In this document: positions 1 through 9,695 of the stretch, in pieces
How positions within the stretch are numbered: position 1 is the first letter of the stretch
Layout: each line of letters opens with the position of its first letter
Assembly (NCBI RefSeq): GCF_040183065.1
Contig: NC_091119.1
Location: 66,838,892 to 66,902,891 of the forward strand
Direction: 5' to 3'
DNA from: Periplaneta americana
Taxonomy: Eukaryota; Arthropoda; Insecta; Blattodea; Blattidae
DNA length: 64,000 nucleotides
Notes under the pieces: model-generated
The model's input: only the letters and a program-made list of their open reading frames with translations
Told to the model about the DNA's origin: nothing
The model's database searches: none
Program-made: the position numbers and the translations under genes

Positions 1-235
1 TATTTCTGTTCATAATGAACTACAGTATTCAAATGTTATAGTCTGATTCACTACAGAAAATTATAAATATTCACAACTGCACTAGCTGATAGTTCCTTCA
101 CTACTGAACATAATCCCACACCGCGAAACATTTCGTGTGCTCATGCGCAATAATCAAACTGGTTTTCTTTGTTAATATACCATATTTTGGAACGGAGGAA
201 GTATATAATACCGAAAACAAGATAATTTATGGCTA
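1..235. other. AT-rich DNA, nothing recognised
   Basis: I see no coding signal or repeat boundary here. It lies just upstream of the point where an RTE endonuclease frame becomes recognisable. Confidence 0.4.
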
Positions 236-1012
236 CATATTTTTAGACACAAGAGCATATAGAGGAGTAGAAGCCGATACAGATCATTACCTATTATGCT
301 CAAAGATAAAATTAGCAAAGAAATATATCAAGAGGAAAAAGGTAATAGAAATTAATATGGGAAGATAAAAAAAAATGTAATTATTAGAACAACAAAATAT
401 TAAGGGTTTATGTGAGAGAGATTGGATAAACTTCTAGGAGCCAGAACTGGGGACATAAATATAGATTGGCAACTATCAAAACGGCTATTAACAAAATGTC
501 AAAAAAGGTTTTGGGAAAACAAAGGAAAAGAAATACAGTTAGACTGAAAATCTGGAATGAAGAACTCAAAGATAAAAGAAACCACATTTGAAATGGATTA
601 ATAGTAAGAACAACGAAGACAATTTATTAAAAGTCTGATATTACAGGTTCACAAAGGTTTGGATTCAAAATTTTCAAAACTCTAGAAAGAGAGATAAGGC
701 AAACATAGAAACAATACCAACTGAAGAATGGAGGAACTCTTATACAAATTGCTACAAAATCAAAAATACCTCTACAACACAGACAATATATGTACAAATC
801 AATGAAACGCAATTATTATGACACTTCCAGAAGCAGACGCATTGAATGCAGAATTGTTTAAAAACGGAAGTAGGAAATTAAAAAAAAAAACAAATTCTTA
901 CAACTCCTAAATGATTTATGGAATATGGGCAAAATACCGGAAGAAAGAAAAGTGTCTAAAGCTGCTATTACACTATCAAAGTTCTTTGACAAAGACCTTT
1001 TATAAAATATAT
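236..1012 (+). mobile_element. RTE-type LINE fragment, endonuclease C-terminus to start of RT
   Basis: Translated pieces match the order of an RTE LINE. First comes the end of an APE-type endonuclease (GVEADTDHYLL, like the family's DTDHYL motif). Then comes a linker with RLKIWNEELK, and then the entry to the RT domain (LLNDLWNMGKIPEE). Stops and frame changes show it is decayed. The next RT part of a similar LINE resumes near 6400 on the same strand, so this copy was probably split by about 5.4 kb of later insertions. The clade assignment comes from recognised motif style, not from a search. Confidence 0.6.
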
Positions 1013-1015
1013 ATA

Positions 1016-1926
1016 GGATCTTTCGTAAGTAACGAGTCTATCGAAAAATTAACTATTTTGGATAATTTTTTGAAATGATGTTCAACCTTACGAGAGAGAA
1101 CCCTTCCCGGTGCCGTACAGTCGATTTGGAAACAAACACCCCCTCTCCTCGCCGCCAGAGCTATTAAACGAAAGAATGGTTAGTGTTTTAAACCTTTATT
1201 AAAGCACATAAATGTAAAAAAGTTTCAATTCTTGACAAATTATGGTGTACAATTTTCAAAATGTCTTCCGTTCTGCTGAATGCACAAACGTAAGCGACTC
1301 TTCAGGGACTCTGGTGAGCATGTCAGGCATAACCATTTGTACCATGTGTTCACTTCGTTCCACTAATTCAGGAATGGTGTGTGGCTTACTCGCATAGACA
1401 CGATCCTTAATGAATTCCCAGAAAAAGTCCAGGGGTATCAAATCAGGTGATCGCGGAGGCCAACGGATTGGGCCTGTGCGACCGATCCAATTGGCTGGAA
1501 ACATTTCGTCTACGGAATAAACGCTTAATTTGAGTGACACTGTTTCCAAATTCAAACCAGGCAGCAATTTTTATCTTCTGCAATAATGTTAAGCGGCTGC
1601 GTGGCATTTTACCATTCCAGTCTATCACAACAATGTGTATAGTCATGGCTGTGTGCCATTATCCTTGGCGTATAGAAAGCCATGCTCCAAGTCATTTTAA
1701 GTTCTTAGCGTATAGAAGGCCATGCTCCAGATAATTTTAAGTTGGCATTAAATGCACATACACATGGATAAGTAGCTTCCTCTGGCAGCGGGGGAAGGGG
1801 GTGTTTGTTTCCAAATGGACTGTACGGCACCGGGAAAGGTTCTTTCTCTTCAGGATGAACATCATTTTAAAAAAATATCCAAAATAGTTGATTTTTCGAC
1901 AGACTCGTTACTTATGAAAAACTCTG
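1016..1926 (-). mobile_element. Tc1/mariner-superfamily element, internally deleted
   Basis: It is a 911-bp element with inverted repeats of about 145 bp (1016-1161 against 1783-1926) and TA dinucleotides outside both ends. On the minus strand, 1443-1646 carries an N-terminal helix-turn-helix-like stretch (MPRSRLTLLQKIKIAAWFEF). 1256-1567 carries a DDE transposase C-terminus (WPPRSPDLIPLDFFW, then a KPHTIPEL segment). The central catalytic part is missing, so this copy could not transpose by itself. It lies in the interval that splits the RTE LINE. Confidence 0.75.
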
Positions 1927-1997
1927 TATTATAAAATGTATGACAGTGTAATGGGTTTTCTTTTATAAAAGTTTCTTTGATAAAAGATCATTTATAA

Positions 1998-2330
1998 AAT
2001 GAAGAGTCCACTGCAAAAATGATGGATGTCACTTTCTTGTCGAAAATGAACCAAGACTGTCAATGCATAGCTTAAGACATATAGAATGTACAGCTGTCAA
2101 AAGAAAAAGTGGCCGCTCTCCTGAAACAAAGTTCCCTTCGTGTATCTTCGCTACAATTCGGAGACAGGCGATGTTACATGTTGTTGGACCACATTTCCTG
2201 ATATCTACAGTTATAATTGAAGTATTCTGTGTGTTAGTTGATAGCGTAATGGTAGCGTTCAGGCCTCTTATTCATGAGGTCCTGAGTTCGACTACAACCT
2301 CGTGCTTTTTATGTTCTTTTTTTGTTCTGT
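1998..2330 (+). repeat. Left arm of a long inverted repeat with a tRNA-like segment
   Basis: This arm pairs in reverse complement with 4725-5080. Shared landmarks in order are GAAGAGTCCACTGCAA, GATGGATGT, AAAAAGTGGCCGC and GGCGATGTTACA. The inner end carries a tRNA-like stretch with a B-box-like GAGTTCGAC at about 2283. The arms enclose about 2.4 kb with a LINE fragment and AT-rich repeats. This could be a large foldback element or two facing SINE copies. Confidence 0.55.
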
Positions 2331-2689
2331 TTTTGCGAGAGACAAACTATACATAATGGCTCCTTTCTCTTTTACGATTATTTTAGTAATTAACATCAGG
2401 TTCATTAATATATTGTGCCATGACTTTATCATTATGATATTGTGGTTGCAAATGGAAAGAAAAAAATTTTATTCTCAATAAAAATATCTTTCGTGGCATA
2501 AACAAAACAAATTTACTGGCGCCGGCCTTAACATATTCAAACAATTAAGCGTTCAAAAAACAAAACAAAAAGCCACAATTCAATATTTAGTCTATCGTCC
2601 TCTTATCTCGATCATCTTGTAGTCGAGTGGGCATGGAATTGACTAGTCTTTGCAAATAGCGACTGTTCTTAGACACGATATTCCAGGCA
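2331..2689. other. AT-rich spacer, nothing recognised
   Basis: I see no motif, repeat boundary or convincing frame between the inverted-repeat arm and the LINE fragment. Confidence 0.4.
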
Positions 2690-3145
2690 TTCTGAACATA
2701 CATACATAAGTGTTCTGCCCATGGGCAGGTCTTTCATTGCAAACCCAGCAATCTCCAATCTTTCCTATTTTCTGCCTTCCTCTTAGTCTCTGCATATGAT
2801 CCACATATCCTAATGTCGTCTATTATTCCTTTCAACCAGAGACCCAACCAATTTCTTTTTCTTTTTCTAATCAGTTCCAGCATCATTCTTTCTTCACTCA
2901 CTTTTTCAAACACAATTTTATTTCTTATTCTGTCTGTCCACTTCACACGCACCGTTCTTCTCCACATCCACATTTCAAATGCTTCAATTCGTTTCTCTTC
3001 ATTTCGTCGTAATGTCCATGTTCCTTCCCCATAAAATTCCACACTCCACACAAAGCACTTCACTAATATCTTCCTTAGTTCTTTTTCCAGAGGTCCGCAG
3101 ATCCTTCTTCTTCTATTAAAAGCTTCCTTTGTTCATGTTTGCAGT
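2690..3145 (-). mobile_element. RTE-type LINE fragment, C-terminal region of the RT protein
   Basis: On the minus strand, 2734-3063 is open and reads through KCFVWSVEFYGEGTWTLRR, EAFEMWMWRR and RKRNWLGLWL. This is the block that follows the RT palm in RTE-like LINEs (compare the family's VWSVALYGCETWTL and AFEMWCWRR). The upstream side (to 3145) still shows LEKELRKI. A related fragment occurs at 16010-17110, same strand. Confidence 0.65.
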
Positions 3146-3600
3146 TTTTCTTGGGAAGAATAGGCCTAAATGCGGTAACATCCCGTTGCTTTCCGCACAC
3201 CACTATCTCTTTCGCATGTTATTAAATTCCAGGGGGCCCAAGCATGGAGATGAGGAGAGTGGATTTGACTAATTGGGCCCTCCGGACTTCACCGAAAGTC
3301 ACGGCAAGGGTTAAATATTAATTCTATCAGGATGTTTGACCCGATCAGAGACCGTTAAATCTCAATTAGCCTTTGCCCCCCACATCCTGGATTAGCTTCT
3401 ACGAATCATCAGAAAATCTTAGAGTGTGATTGGGCCAATTTTTCCGAAAATGTTTCCACACATTTGCCCTCGTAGCTCAGCGGACGAACGTCGGAATTTA
3501 GATGTCAACGTCTCAGGTTCAATTCCTCGTTACTCCTTTTCATTTTCAAGATAGTATAATGTAATAATACAAAAAGAAAAACTAATACCAGTATTACGCA
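3146..3600 (+). repeat. Probable tRNA-derived SINE
   Basis: A tRNA-like head lies at about 3470-3535, with an A-box-like CGTAGCTCAGCGG and a B-box-like CAGGTTCAATTCC spaced as in a tRNA. The preceding 250 bp include a CCAGGGGGCCCAAGCATGG block and show no coding signal. I cannot define the element's ends. Confidence 0.4.
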
Positions 3601-4025
3601 ATTGGATTTTTCCAAACCTAATATTAAATTTAAGTTATTTATATCGCTAAAGAACGATTACAATATAAATAACTTGAATATTATTTATACAGTATCACTA
3701 AAGAACGATAACAGAATATAAATGGTAAATATCGGATTGTTTAATTAATATAAGATATTATATAAGACGTATTTAATAATCTAAATAAAATAACCTATTT
3801 TACAAAGAAAGATGGTTATTTGTGTTATAATAATTACTTACATAAAATACAGATTATTTATATTGCGAAAGAACAATAACAATATAAATAACTTGAATAT
3901 TGTTTTATAATGCTAATGAAGGAAAACAGAATATAAATGATAACTTGAATATTATTTATATCGCTAAAGAACGATAATATAAAAAAACGTGAATATTATT
4001 CATATCGGAATTTCACAGATTTATT
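3601..4025. repeat. AT-rich degenerate tandem repeat (unit about 50 bp), part 1
   Basis: The words CGCTAAAGAACGATAACA and AATATAAATAACTTGAATA recur at irregular spacing. The same words return at 4555-4720, so the block between them looks inserted. Confidence 0.6.
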
Positions 4026-4550
4026 ACAGATGTATTTAAGAAATTGTAGAAGAATAGTAATTAGTAACAGTGTCCTATTTATTCTTCTTGGAGCCAAATT
4101 TGTAACTTTTAAAAGTGTGGTTACTATGTTGAAGTGTATATGTTGCAACGGATGCTTGATTTGTTATGTATGTGAGTCAGTTATGGGATGCTTGATGTCG
4201 TCGCAATGTCGTAATTATAGTTTGATTATGTTTGTGTGACTATTGTGTATTAATTTATGATGTATGGTACGGAAAGTTGCATATTTGTGTTATAGAAGTG
4301 TTACGTATGTGTGTTGTTAATGTTTTTGTATGTTTCAAATTGATAACTGATATTTGTTTTGCAATCGCAATGCCTAATTTACGGATTGTTTATGTTTTGT
4401 TTACATCGCGTAAGCTAATTTAATTTTCTTTTCCATTTCTCTTTATGCTTATCTTTTTTGTGTATAAAACTATAGCCCTAACATACATATGTAAAATAGG
4501 GCTAACCCCCATTGGAGATACAATAATAATTATTATTATTCATATAGTTA
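4026..4550 (+). mobile_element. Probable LINE 3' end inserted in the AT-rich repeat
   Basis: This segment interrupts the AT-rich tandem repeat. It is T/G-rich and ends with ACATATGTAAAATAGGGC, an ACCCCCATTGGAGATAC block and an (AATA/ATT)n tail. That layout is a non-LTR retrotransposon 3' end. Short frames inside it show no recognisable domain. Confidence 0.4.
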
Positions 4551-4724
4551 TAAAACAATAACAGAATACAAATGATGACTTGAATTTTATTCATATCTCT
4601 AAAGAACGATAACAAAATATAAATAACGTGATATCCATAAGGAACGATAACTGGATATAAATGATAATTTGAATATCATTTACATCGCTAAAGAACGATT
4701 AAAAAATAAAATGAAAACTTGAAG
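4551..4724. repeat. AT-rich degenerate tandem repeat, part 2
   Basis: It resumes the AAAGAACGATAACA-type units of 3601-4025 after the inserted LINE end. Confidence 0.55.
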
Positions 4725-5080
4725 AAGGCCCGAACCCACAACCTTTGAATCATTAAACAAGCACTCTACCGCTGGTCTACAAGGCGCAGATATGGAACAC
4801 TTTCATAGTTCCGGAACTGCTTGTACAAGCTACATGCATCGTGTAACATCGCCGCGACCCGAAGTGGACTTTGAAAATATTCGCTGTTCACGAGTGCGGC
4901 CACTTTTTTTTTGACAACTGTACATAGAGAGTTACATGGCATTAACAATGATAGTCATTGTCCAGTAATGATCGGAAAATCACAGTTAAGCTTTGAGCGC
5001 TAAGCATTTCAAACTGTCAATTGCTTCTCCTGCAAAATGTATTCCAAATAACATCCATCATTCTTGCAGTGGACTCTTCA
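4725..5080 (-). repeat. Right arm of a long inverted repeat with a tRNA-like segment
   Basis: Reverse complement partner of 1998-2330. Read on the minus strand it runs from GAAGAGTCCACTGCAAGA through AAAAGTGGCCGC to a tRNA-like segment ending in GTGGGTTCGGGCC. The arms are clearly homologous but have diverged, so the structure is old. Confidence 0.55.
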
Positions 5081-5251
5081 AATGTAAGTGCATCTTGTTA
5101 TCTTTGATAAAAGATTTCTATACCTTGAAAGAAATATGGCGGAATGCAAATATAACTGGACTGTTGCTTACACAAAAATTCTGATATCGGAATGTGAAGG
5201 AAATTAAACGTTGTAAATAAATAATTTGTAAAATATAATATTAATATTATA

Positions 5252-5951
5252 GAAGGTGTTTCCGGACTGGTGTTACAAACTTTCAGGGATGATAGGGAAG
5301 GGCACATGTATCAATTTGAGATAAGGAACCCAGATCCGGAAATGACCGAGTCGAAAGTTATAAGCAAAAATAGTTGTGTGGAAATGGAATTGTAATTTCG
5401 CAACACGTGCCCTCCTTCCCTTAACTTTTGGAATAGTCGTGGAAAGATGGTATGGGCCGGATGTACCCAATACTATCTGTGAGCTTGTCTACTGTTCCCA
5501 TTGGCTCATCCGTATTCGAAAATCAGGTCTGCATATTCCGTTCTCGTGTACTCCATTTCGCTAGGACTGATTGACTGGACACTGCAACTTGTACACATAC
5601 ACTGCTGTCTACAGACGTGCATATCAGGACCGACCATATCCGATACACATTACGCTATCTCCATTGCTTTAGTGTAGTTTCCTGTCCCACCCCTCAGACA
5701 GCGCACTGAACGGAATACTGTAGGTAGACAACGTAAACAACGTCAGAGGAATACAGTACGTGTAAGATGTACAGATATATACACATAAATAAGGTGTACA
5801 GAGGAATGAAATTATTCCATTTACACAAAACTATTTTTGTTTGTAACTTTCGACTCGGTCATTTCCGGACCAGGGTTCCTTATCTCAAATTGATACATGT
5901 GCCCTTCGCCATCATCCCTGAAAGTTTGTAACACTAGCCCGGAAACACCCG
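5252..5951. mobile_element. TA-flanked MITE of about 700 bp with long inverted ends
   Basis: The ends are inverted repeats of about 130 bp (5252-5390 against 5820-5951). They start GGTGTTTCCGG and share GGGATGATAG/GGCGAAGGGCAC and AAATGACCGAGTCGAAAG. TA dinucleotides flank both ends. The short open frames inside are only the repeats read through. No transposase is visible, so it is a non-autonomous Tc1/mariner-like element. Confidence 0.75.
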
Positions 5952-6399
5952 TATAATAATATTTTATAATAATTTGTATAACTTTTCAAGTTCTCGCATT
6001 TTAGCTCTTTCAATAAGTTCTAATGAATACCTCTCCTCACTTTTTGTAATCCACGGTTTAACTCACAGGCGTTTCTTTTCCTGTTTCTTTTTTAGTAAAA
6101 TGTTTATGTAATAATTGAACTAATTGTAGCTCAGCAAGCATAATATTATTCTCCATTCATGGTGTTATAAACTTAACGCATGAATATTAGTATCAACAAA
6201 TCATAAACTTAACGCGTAAACAAATCACAAACTTAACGCGTAGTACCAACAAATCCTCGAAACACATGTTAACTGTTGTGGAACAAGTGTTAGTGCGCTT
6301 TTGTTCCTAATTTTAGGTTATGTTTGATAAAATATTTTATAAAAGATTTTATGTATTGTAATATACCCCAAATCCTACCTTTTATCAAAGATCTTTGAT
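5952..6399. other. AT-rich DNA, short tandem words only
   Basis: The phrase AAACTTAACGCG recurs three times at 6165-6245 and CAACAAATC twice. Nothing else is recognised. Confidence 0.4.
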
Positions 6400-7160
6400 A
6401 TATTTTTTATCTTATATATTAATGAGCTCAGCTTATAAAATTTATGCAACAATTTAAAACTAAATTACCACCCTTAGCTGAACCAGTATTGCAAGAACTT
6501 CAAAGTGGATTTAGGAAGGGGAGATCATCCATTGATGAAATATTCACTATAAAACAAATCTTAGGAAAGTGAAAAGAATTTAATTTACCAATCTTTATCC
6601 TATTTCTAGACTATGATGAGGAGTAAAAACAAAATTAAGGAACTTCTTAAATTAACATAATTTACCCATGAACTTTATAAGTGCTGTAAAACTATTATAT
6701 GATTCAACAACTGTAACAGTCAGTAGAGATAATAAAAATGAGAAACCCCTCATAGTAAATCAGGGTTTAATACAGGGATGTGGCTTATCTCCTTTGGTGT
6801 TTGATATTTGAAGGAGTGGGAATGAGACCGTTCCAAGCCACACTTTTAACAAAAATGGTTTTTTGTGCGAATTCATTTCTTACACAAATGAGGAAGCTAC
6901 TAGTAAAATATTATAAAAAATACTCAACAAATGACGTAAGTATACACCGAACAAATTATGATACCACAACTAATAATAGGCCTACTGGAGTCTAAACCTT
7001 CAATACGCTCTCCTATAAAATCTTGTCTGTGTGGCTTAAGACCTAGAGGAATGGGAAATGACAAGCCTGAAAGGCATATCTCTGAAGTAGACAGTTTATA
7101 AATATTGTTTATTTGCAGATGACCAGGTTTTGATCAATTCAGAAGACTGAAGATGGATTA
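6400..7160 (+). mobile_element. RTE-like LINE fragment, RT palm
   Basis: Decayed RT motifs appear in order: YKIYA, SGFRKGRSSIDEIFTIKQ (about 6509-6565), a FLDY motif near 6600, and LIQGCGLSPLVFDI (about 6767-6810), then a FADDQVLI-like remnant near 7110-7140. Several frame changes and stops are present. It fits as the continuation of the fragment ending at 1012. Confidence 0.6.
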
Positions 7161-7183
7161 CATGAAAATAAACAAAAAACCTC

Positions 7184-7260
7184 TTGAATAATTTCAAGGG
7201 AAAAATTGTTCCGGAATCGATACCCGGCCCCGGAACAATTTTTCCCTTGAAATTATTCAA
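7184..7260. repeat. Perfect 31-bp inverted repeat made of facing SINE ends
   Basis: 7184-7214 is the exact reverse complement of 7230-7260, with a 15-nt loop between. Both arms are the post-tRNA part of the dimeric SINE family seen at 26955-27410 (GGAACAATTTTTCCCTTGAA). The right copy continues to about 7310. Confidence 0.85.
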
Positions 7261-7315
7261 ATCTGCTTTACAGGGAGCCTTACCTGAAAGACTAGATTTG
7301 CAAAAAATCTCTTAA
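7215..7315 (+). repeat. SINE fragment (dimeric family)
   Basis: It runs from the B box (ATCGATACCCGG) into the body (TTATTCAAATCTGCTTTACA, then AAGACTAGATTTGCA). This matches 27050-27090 and 27335-27395. Confidence 0.65.
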
Positions 7316-7551
7316 ATTTTTTGAGGTTTAGTGTATGGTTAATTAAATAATAGCATCGAAATTTTAAGCACGCTGGAAAACTGCAATGCCCAAGATTCCG
7401 CACGGAGGCATTGAGCTCATCCAATGTGAGATGTAAACGAAAGGTTACGTATTGCAAAATCAAGCGACTGCTTCGGCCCGGGTTTTTCTCGACCAACACA
7501 GGCAATATAATATGTATAAATCAGTGAAACGCAATTATCATTCTCTACCCT
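7316..7551. other. Unassigned DNA
   Basis: I recognise nothing here apart from ATATGTATAAATCAGTGAAA at 7510-7529, which resembles 788-808 in the first LINE fragment (TATGTACAAATCAATGAAAC). Confidence 0.35.
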
Positions 7552-7567
7552 TCATTTATATAAATGA

Positions 7568-8107
7568 GATGAAAGAGGGAGATAGAAAGGAAGAAAGGAA
7601 GAGAGAGAAAGAAAGAGACAAAGATAAAGAAAGGAACAAAGAAAGAAAGGAAGAAGAAAAGGAAAGAAAGAAAGAGAGAGAAAGAATAGGAGAGAAAGAA
7701 AGAAACAAAGAAAGAAAGAGAAAGAAAGAAACAAAGAAAGAAAGAAATGAAGAGAAAGAAAGAAACAAAGAAAGAAAGAAATGAAGAGAAAGAAAGAAAC
7801 AAAGAAGGAAAGGAAAAGAAAGAAACATAGAACGAAAGAGAAACAAAGAAACAAAGAAAGGAAGAGAAAGAAACAAAGAAAGAAAGGAAGAGAAAAAAGA
7901 AACAAAGAAAGAAAGGAAGAAGAAAAGAAAGAAAGAGAGAAAGAAAGGGAGTAAGAAAGAAAAGAAGAGAGAAAGTGAAAGGAAGAGAAAGAAAGAAACA
8001 AAGAGAAAGAAAGGGAGAAAGAAAGAGAGGGAGAGAGAGAAAGAAACAGAGAAAGAAATAAAAAAGAAGGACAGGAAGAGAGAGAGAAGAGAGAAAGAAA
8101 GAAGAGA
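7568..8107 (+). repeat. 540-bp polypurine (GAAA)n tract
   Basis: The plus strand is almost pure purine, built on GAAAGAAA with AAC and AGAG interruptions. The long frames on both strands are translations of this repeat and are not genes. Confidence 0.95.
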
Positions 8108-8398
8108 ACCTCCTAAAAATAAAAATCATCGAAGAAGCATTCAGTTATTTTTCCAAAAGTATTGACCGCTCCTGCTACTTCGAAGTATCGAGGTATCGAA
8201 AGTATAGGAACTCCAACTCGACTGAAAACAAACTGTTTGGCAAAATATAATAATAAAATAAGGAATACTGTGTATAACATTCGAGATTTCTTCAGTAATC
8301 TAAACACCCAAATTTCACTTAATTTATTGTATTTCATGGATCTTACATTAGCACTGAAGCTTTAAGATGTGGAACAAGTCAAAATTTTACAATATTAC
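8108..8398. other. Unassigned DNA
   Basis: No repeat boundary, motif or coding signal was recognised. Confidence 0.35.
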
Positions 8399-8595
8399 AA
8401 TTTTTTGGCGAGATGAAGTGAGGTGAGGCCCAGGATTCGCCGGAGATTACCTGACATTTGCCATATGGTTGGGGAAAACCTAGGTACAAAAACAACCAAG
8501 CAATCGGGCCAAACGGGGATCTAACCCAAGCCCGAGCACAACTCCGAATCAACAGTCAAGCGAGTCTGCTGACTGAGCTGCGCTGATGACTCTAC
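8399..8595 (-). repeat. tRNA-derived SINE, family A
   Basis: In minus orientation it has a tRNA-like head (B box in ACGGGGATCTAACCC, A box near GACTGAGCTGCGC) followed by the family body (GGTTGGGGAAAACC, ATTACCTGACATTTGCC). The same family is at 15469-15924, 49443-49735, 59871-60130 and 61670-61905. Confidence 0.8.
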
Positions 8596-8956
8596 AAAAA
8601 ATACACAGTACATAGCAATCAGGTTATTAAATTTACAAACCTAAACAATTATTATTCATCACTTGAGCTAGAAAATATAATACACAGCAAGTAAGTTAAT
8701 TCAATTTAAAAGCATAAACAATTCAATCAGTTGATCGGTGACCTTGACTACCTTACAGTACGAACCCGTAGTTCTCTCTTACTCACAAGATGTCACTTGT
8801 ATTAACTTGTAGATTCGACAGCACTCTACTGACTGAATATTTCGACTTTAGCAGCCATATCGTAGACATGTGACTAAAACTATCAAGCATTATGAAATTA
8901 TTTACAACGAATAGAATTGTTTAATAATATTATGATAAGCAGGATACGTTTTTATG
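8596..8956. other. Unassigned AT-rich DNA
   Basis: I see no gene or repeat boundary between the SINE and the following MITE. Confidence 0.35.
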
Positions 8957-8958
8957 TA

Positions 8959-9354
8959 CAGTAGTGGCAAAAAGAACCGAACCAACTCTTGTAGCTGATA
9001 CAAAAGAATTCTGTGCTGCGTATTGTGTCAAACTGTGGTAATTTCAATATGGATAGTGAAGCTAGAGGTATGTACTGCTATTTAATGTAAAAATACACAG
9101 TTATCTTTGCCGAATAGAGGTAGAAATGAAATATTGTTGCCAGATGAAAATAAAATTCTCAAAGTTTTTTCGTCTAAGTTTGAGGCACTGAAGGAAACAA
9201 AAGACGGTAAGAATCGAACAAATGCACTAAATTTGATTGTTACAATTAATTATATAAGATGTATGTGTTTTGTGACTAGCAAAATTTGAATCTGTGACTC
9301 TGAAATCAGCTACAAGGGTCGGTCCGGTTTTTTTTTTTTTTTTTGCCACTGCTG
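8959..9354. mobile_element. TA-flanked MITE, 396 bp
   Basis: The termini are inverted: CAGTAGTGGCAAAAAGAACC at the left and CAGCAGTGGCAAAAAA at the right, both followed by CTTGTAGCTGAT. TA flanks both sides. A poly-T run near the right end (about 9328-9344) is an expansion inside the inverted repeat. No transposase; Tc1/mariner-like. Confidence 0.85.
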
Positions 9355-9398
9355 TACTGTATTTTGGAAATGATAATGCTACGTAAGTTGGAGGGTTA

Positions 9399-9628
9399 CA
9401 GTCATTTCCCATAACTATGATCCTGGAACACAACTATGGTCCACGATACAACTATTCAAAGAACATTGTGGAAGTAGCCTAACATAGACCGTTCATAGAT
9501 AGCTGCAATGACTTGACTTCAAACTACAGTACAACAAAAATGTAGATAAACGAGGTACTACGTTATGGAGTACAAAATCTGAATGAACCATAGTTGTGTT
9601 CCAGTATCATAGTTATCGGAAATGACGG
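9399..9628. mobile_element. TA-flanked MITE, 230 bp
   Basis: The inverted ends are about 50 bp, sharing GTCATTTCC and ATAACTATGAT and then GGAACACAACTATGG. TA is present outside both ends. It has no coding capacity. Confidence 0.85.
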
Positions 9629-9695
9629 TACTTAATTTATTATAATCTCGACTGACAATATCTCAGAACTACATTCGTCATACAAATGGCTTTTA

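Noticed and set aside
5273-5564. Protein-coding frames on both strands
   Set aside because: They lie inside the inverted repeat of a TA-flanked MITE and have no recognisable domain.
7545-8129. Long Ser/Phe/Leu-rich and Lys/Glu-rich open frames
   Set aside because: They are translations of the (GAAA)n polypurine tract, open only because the repeat lacks stop codons.
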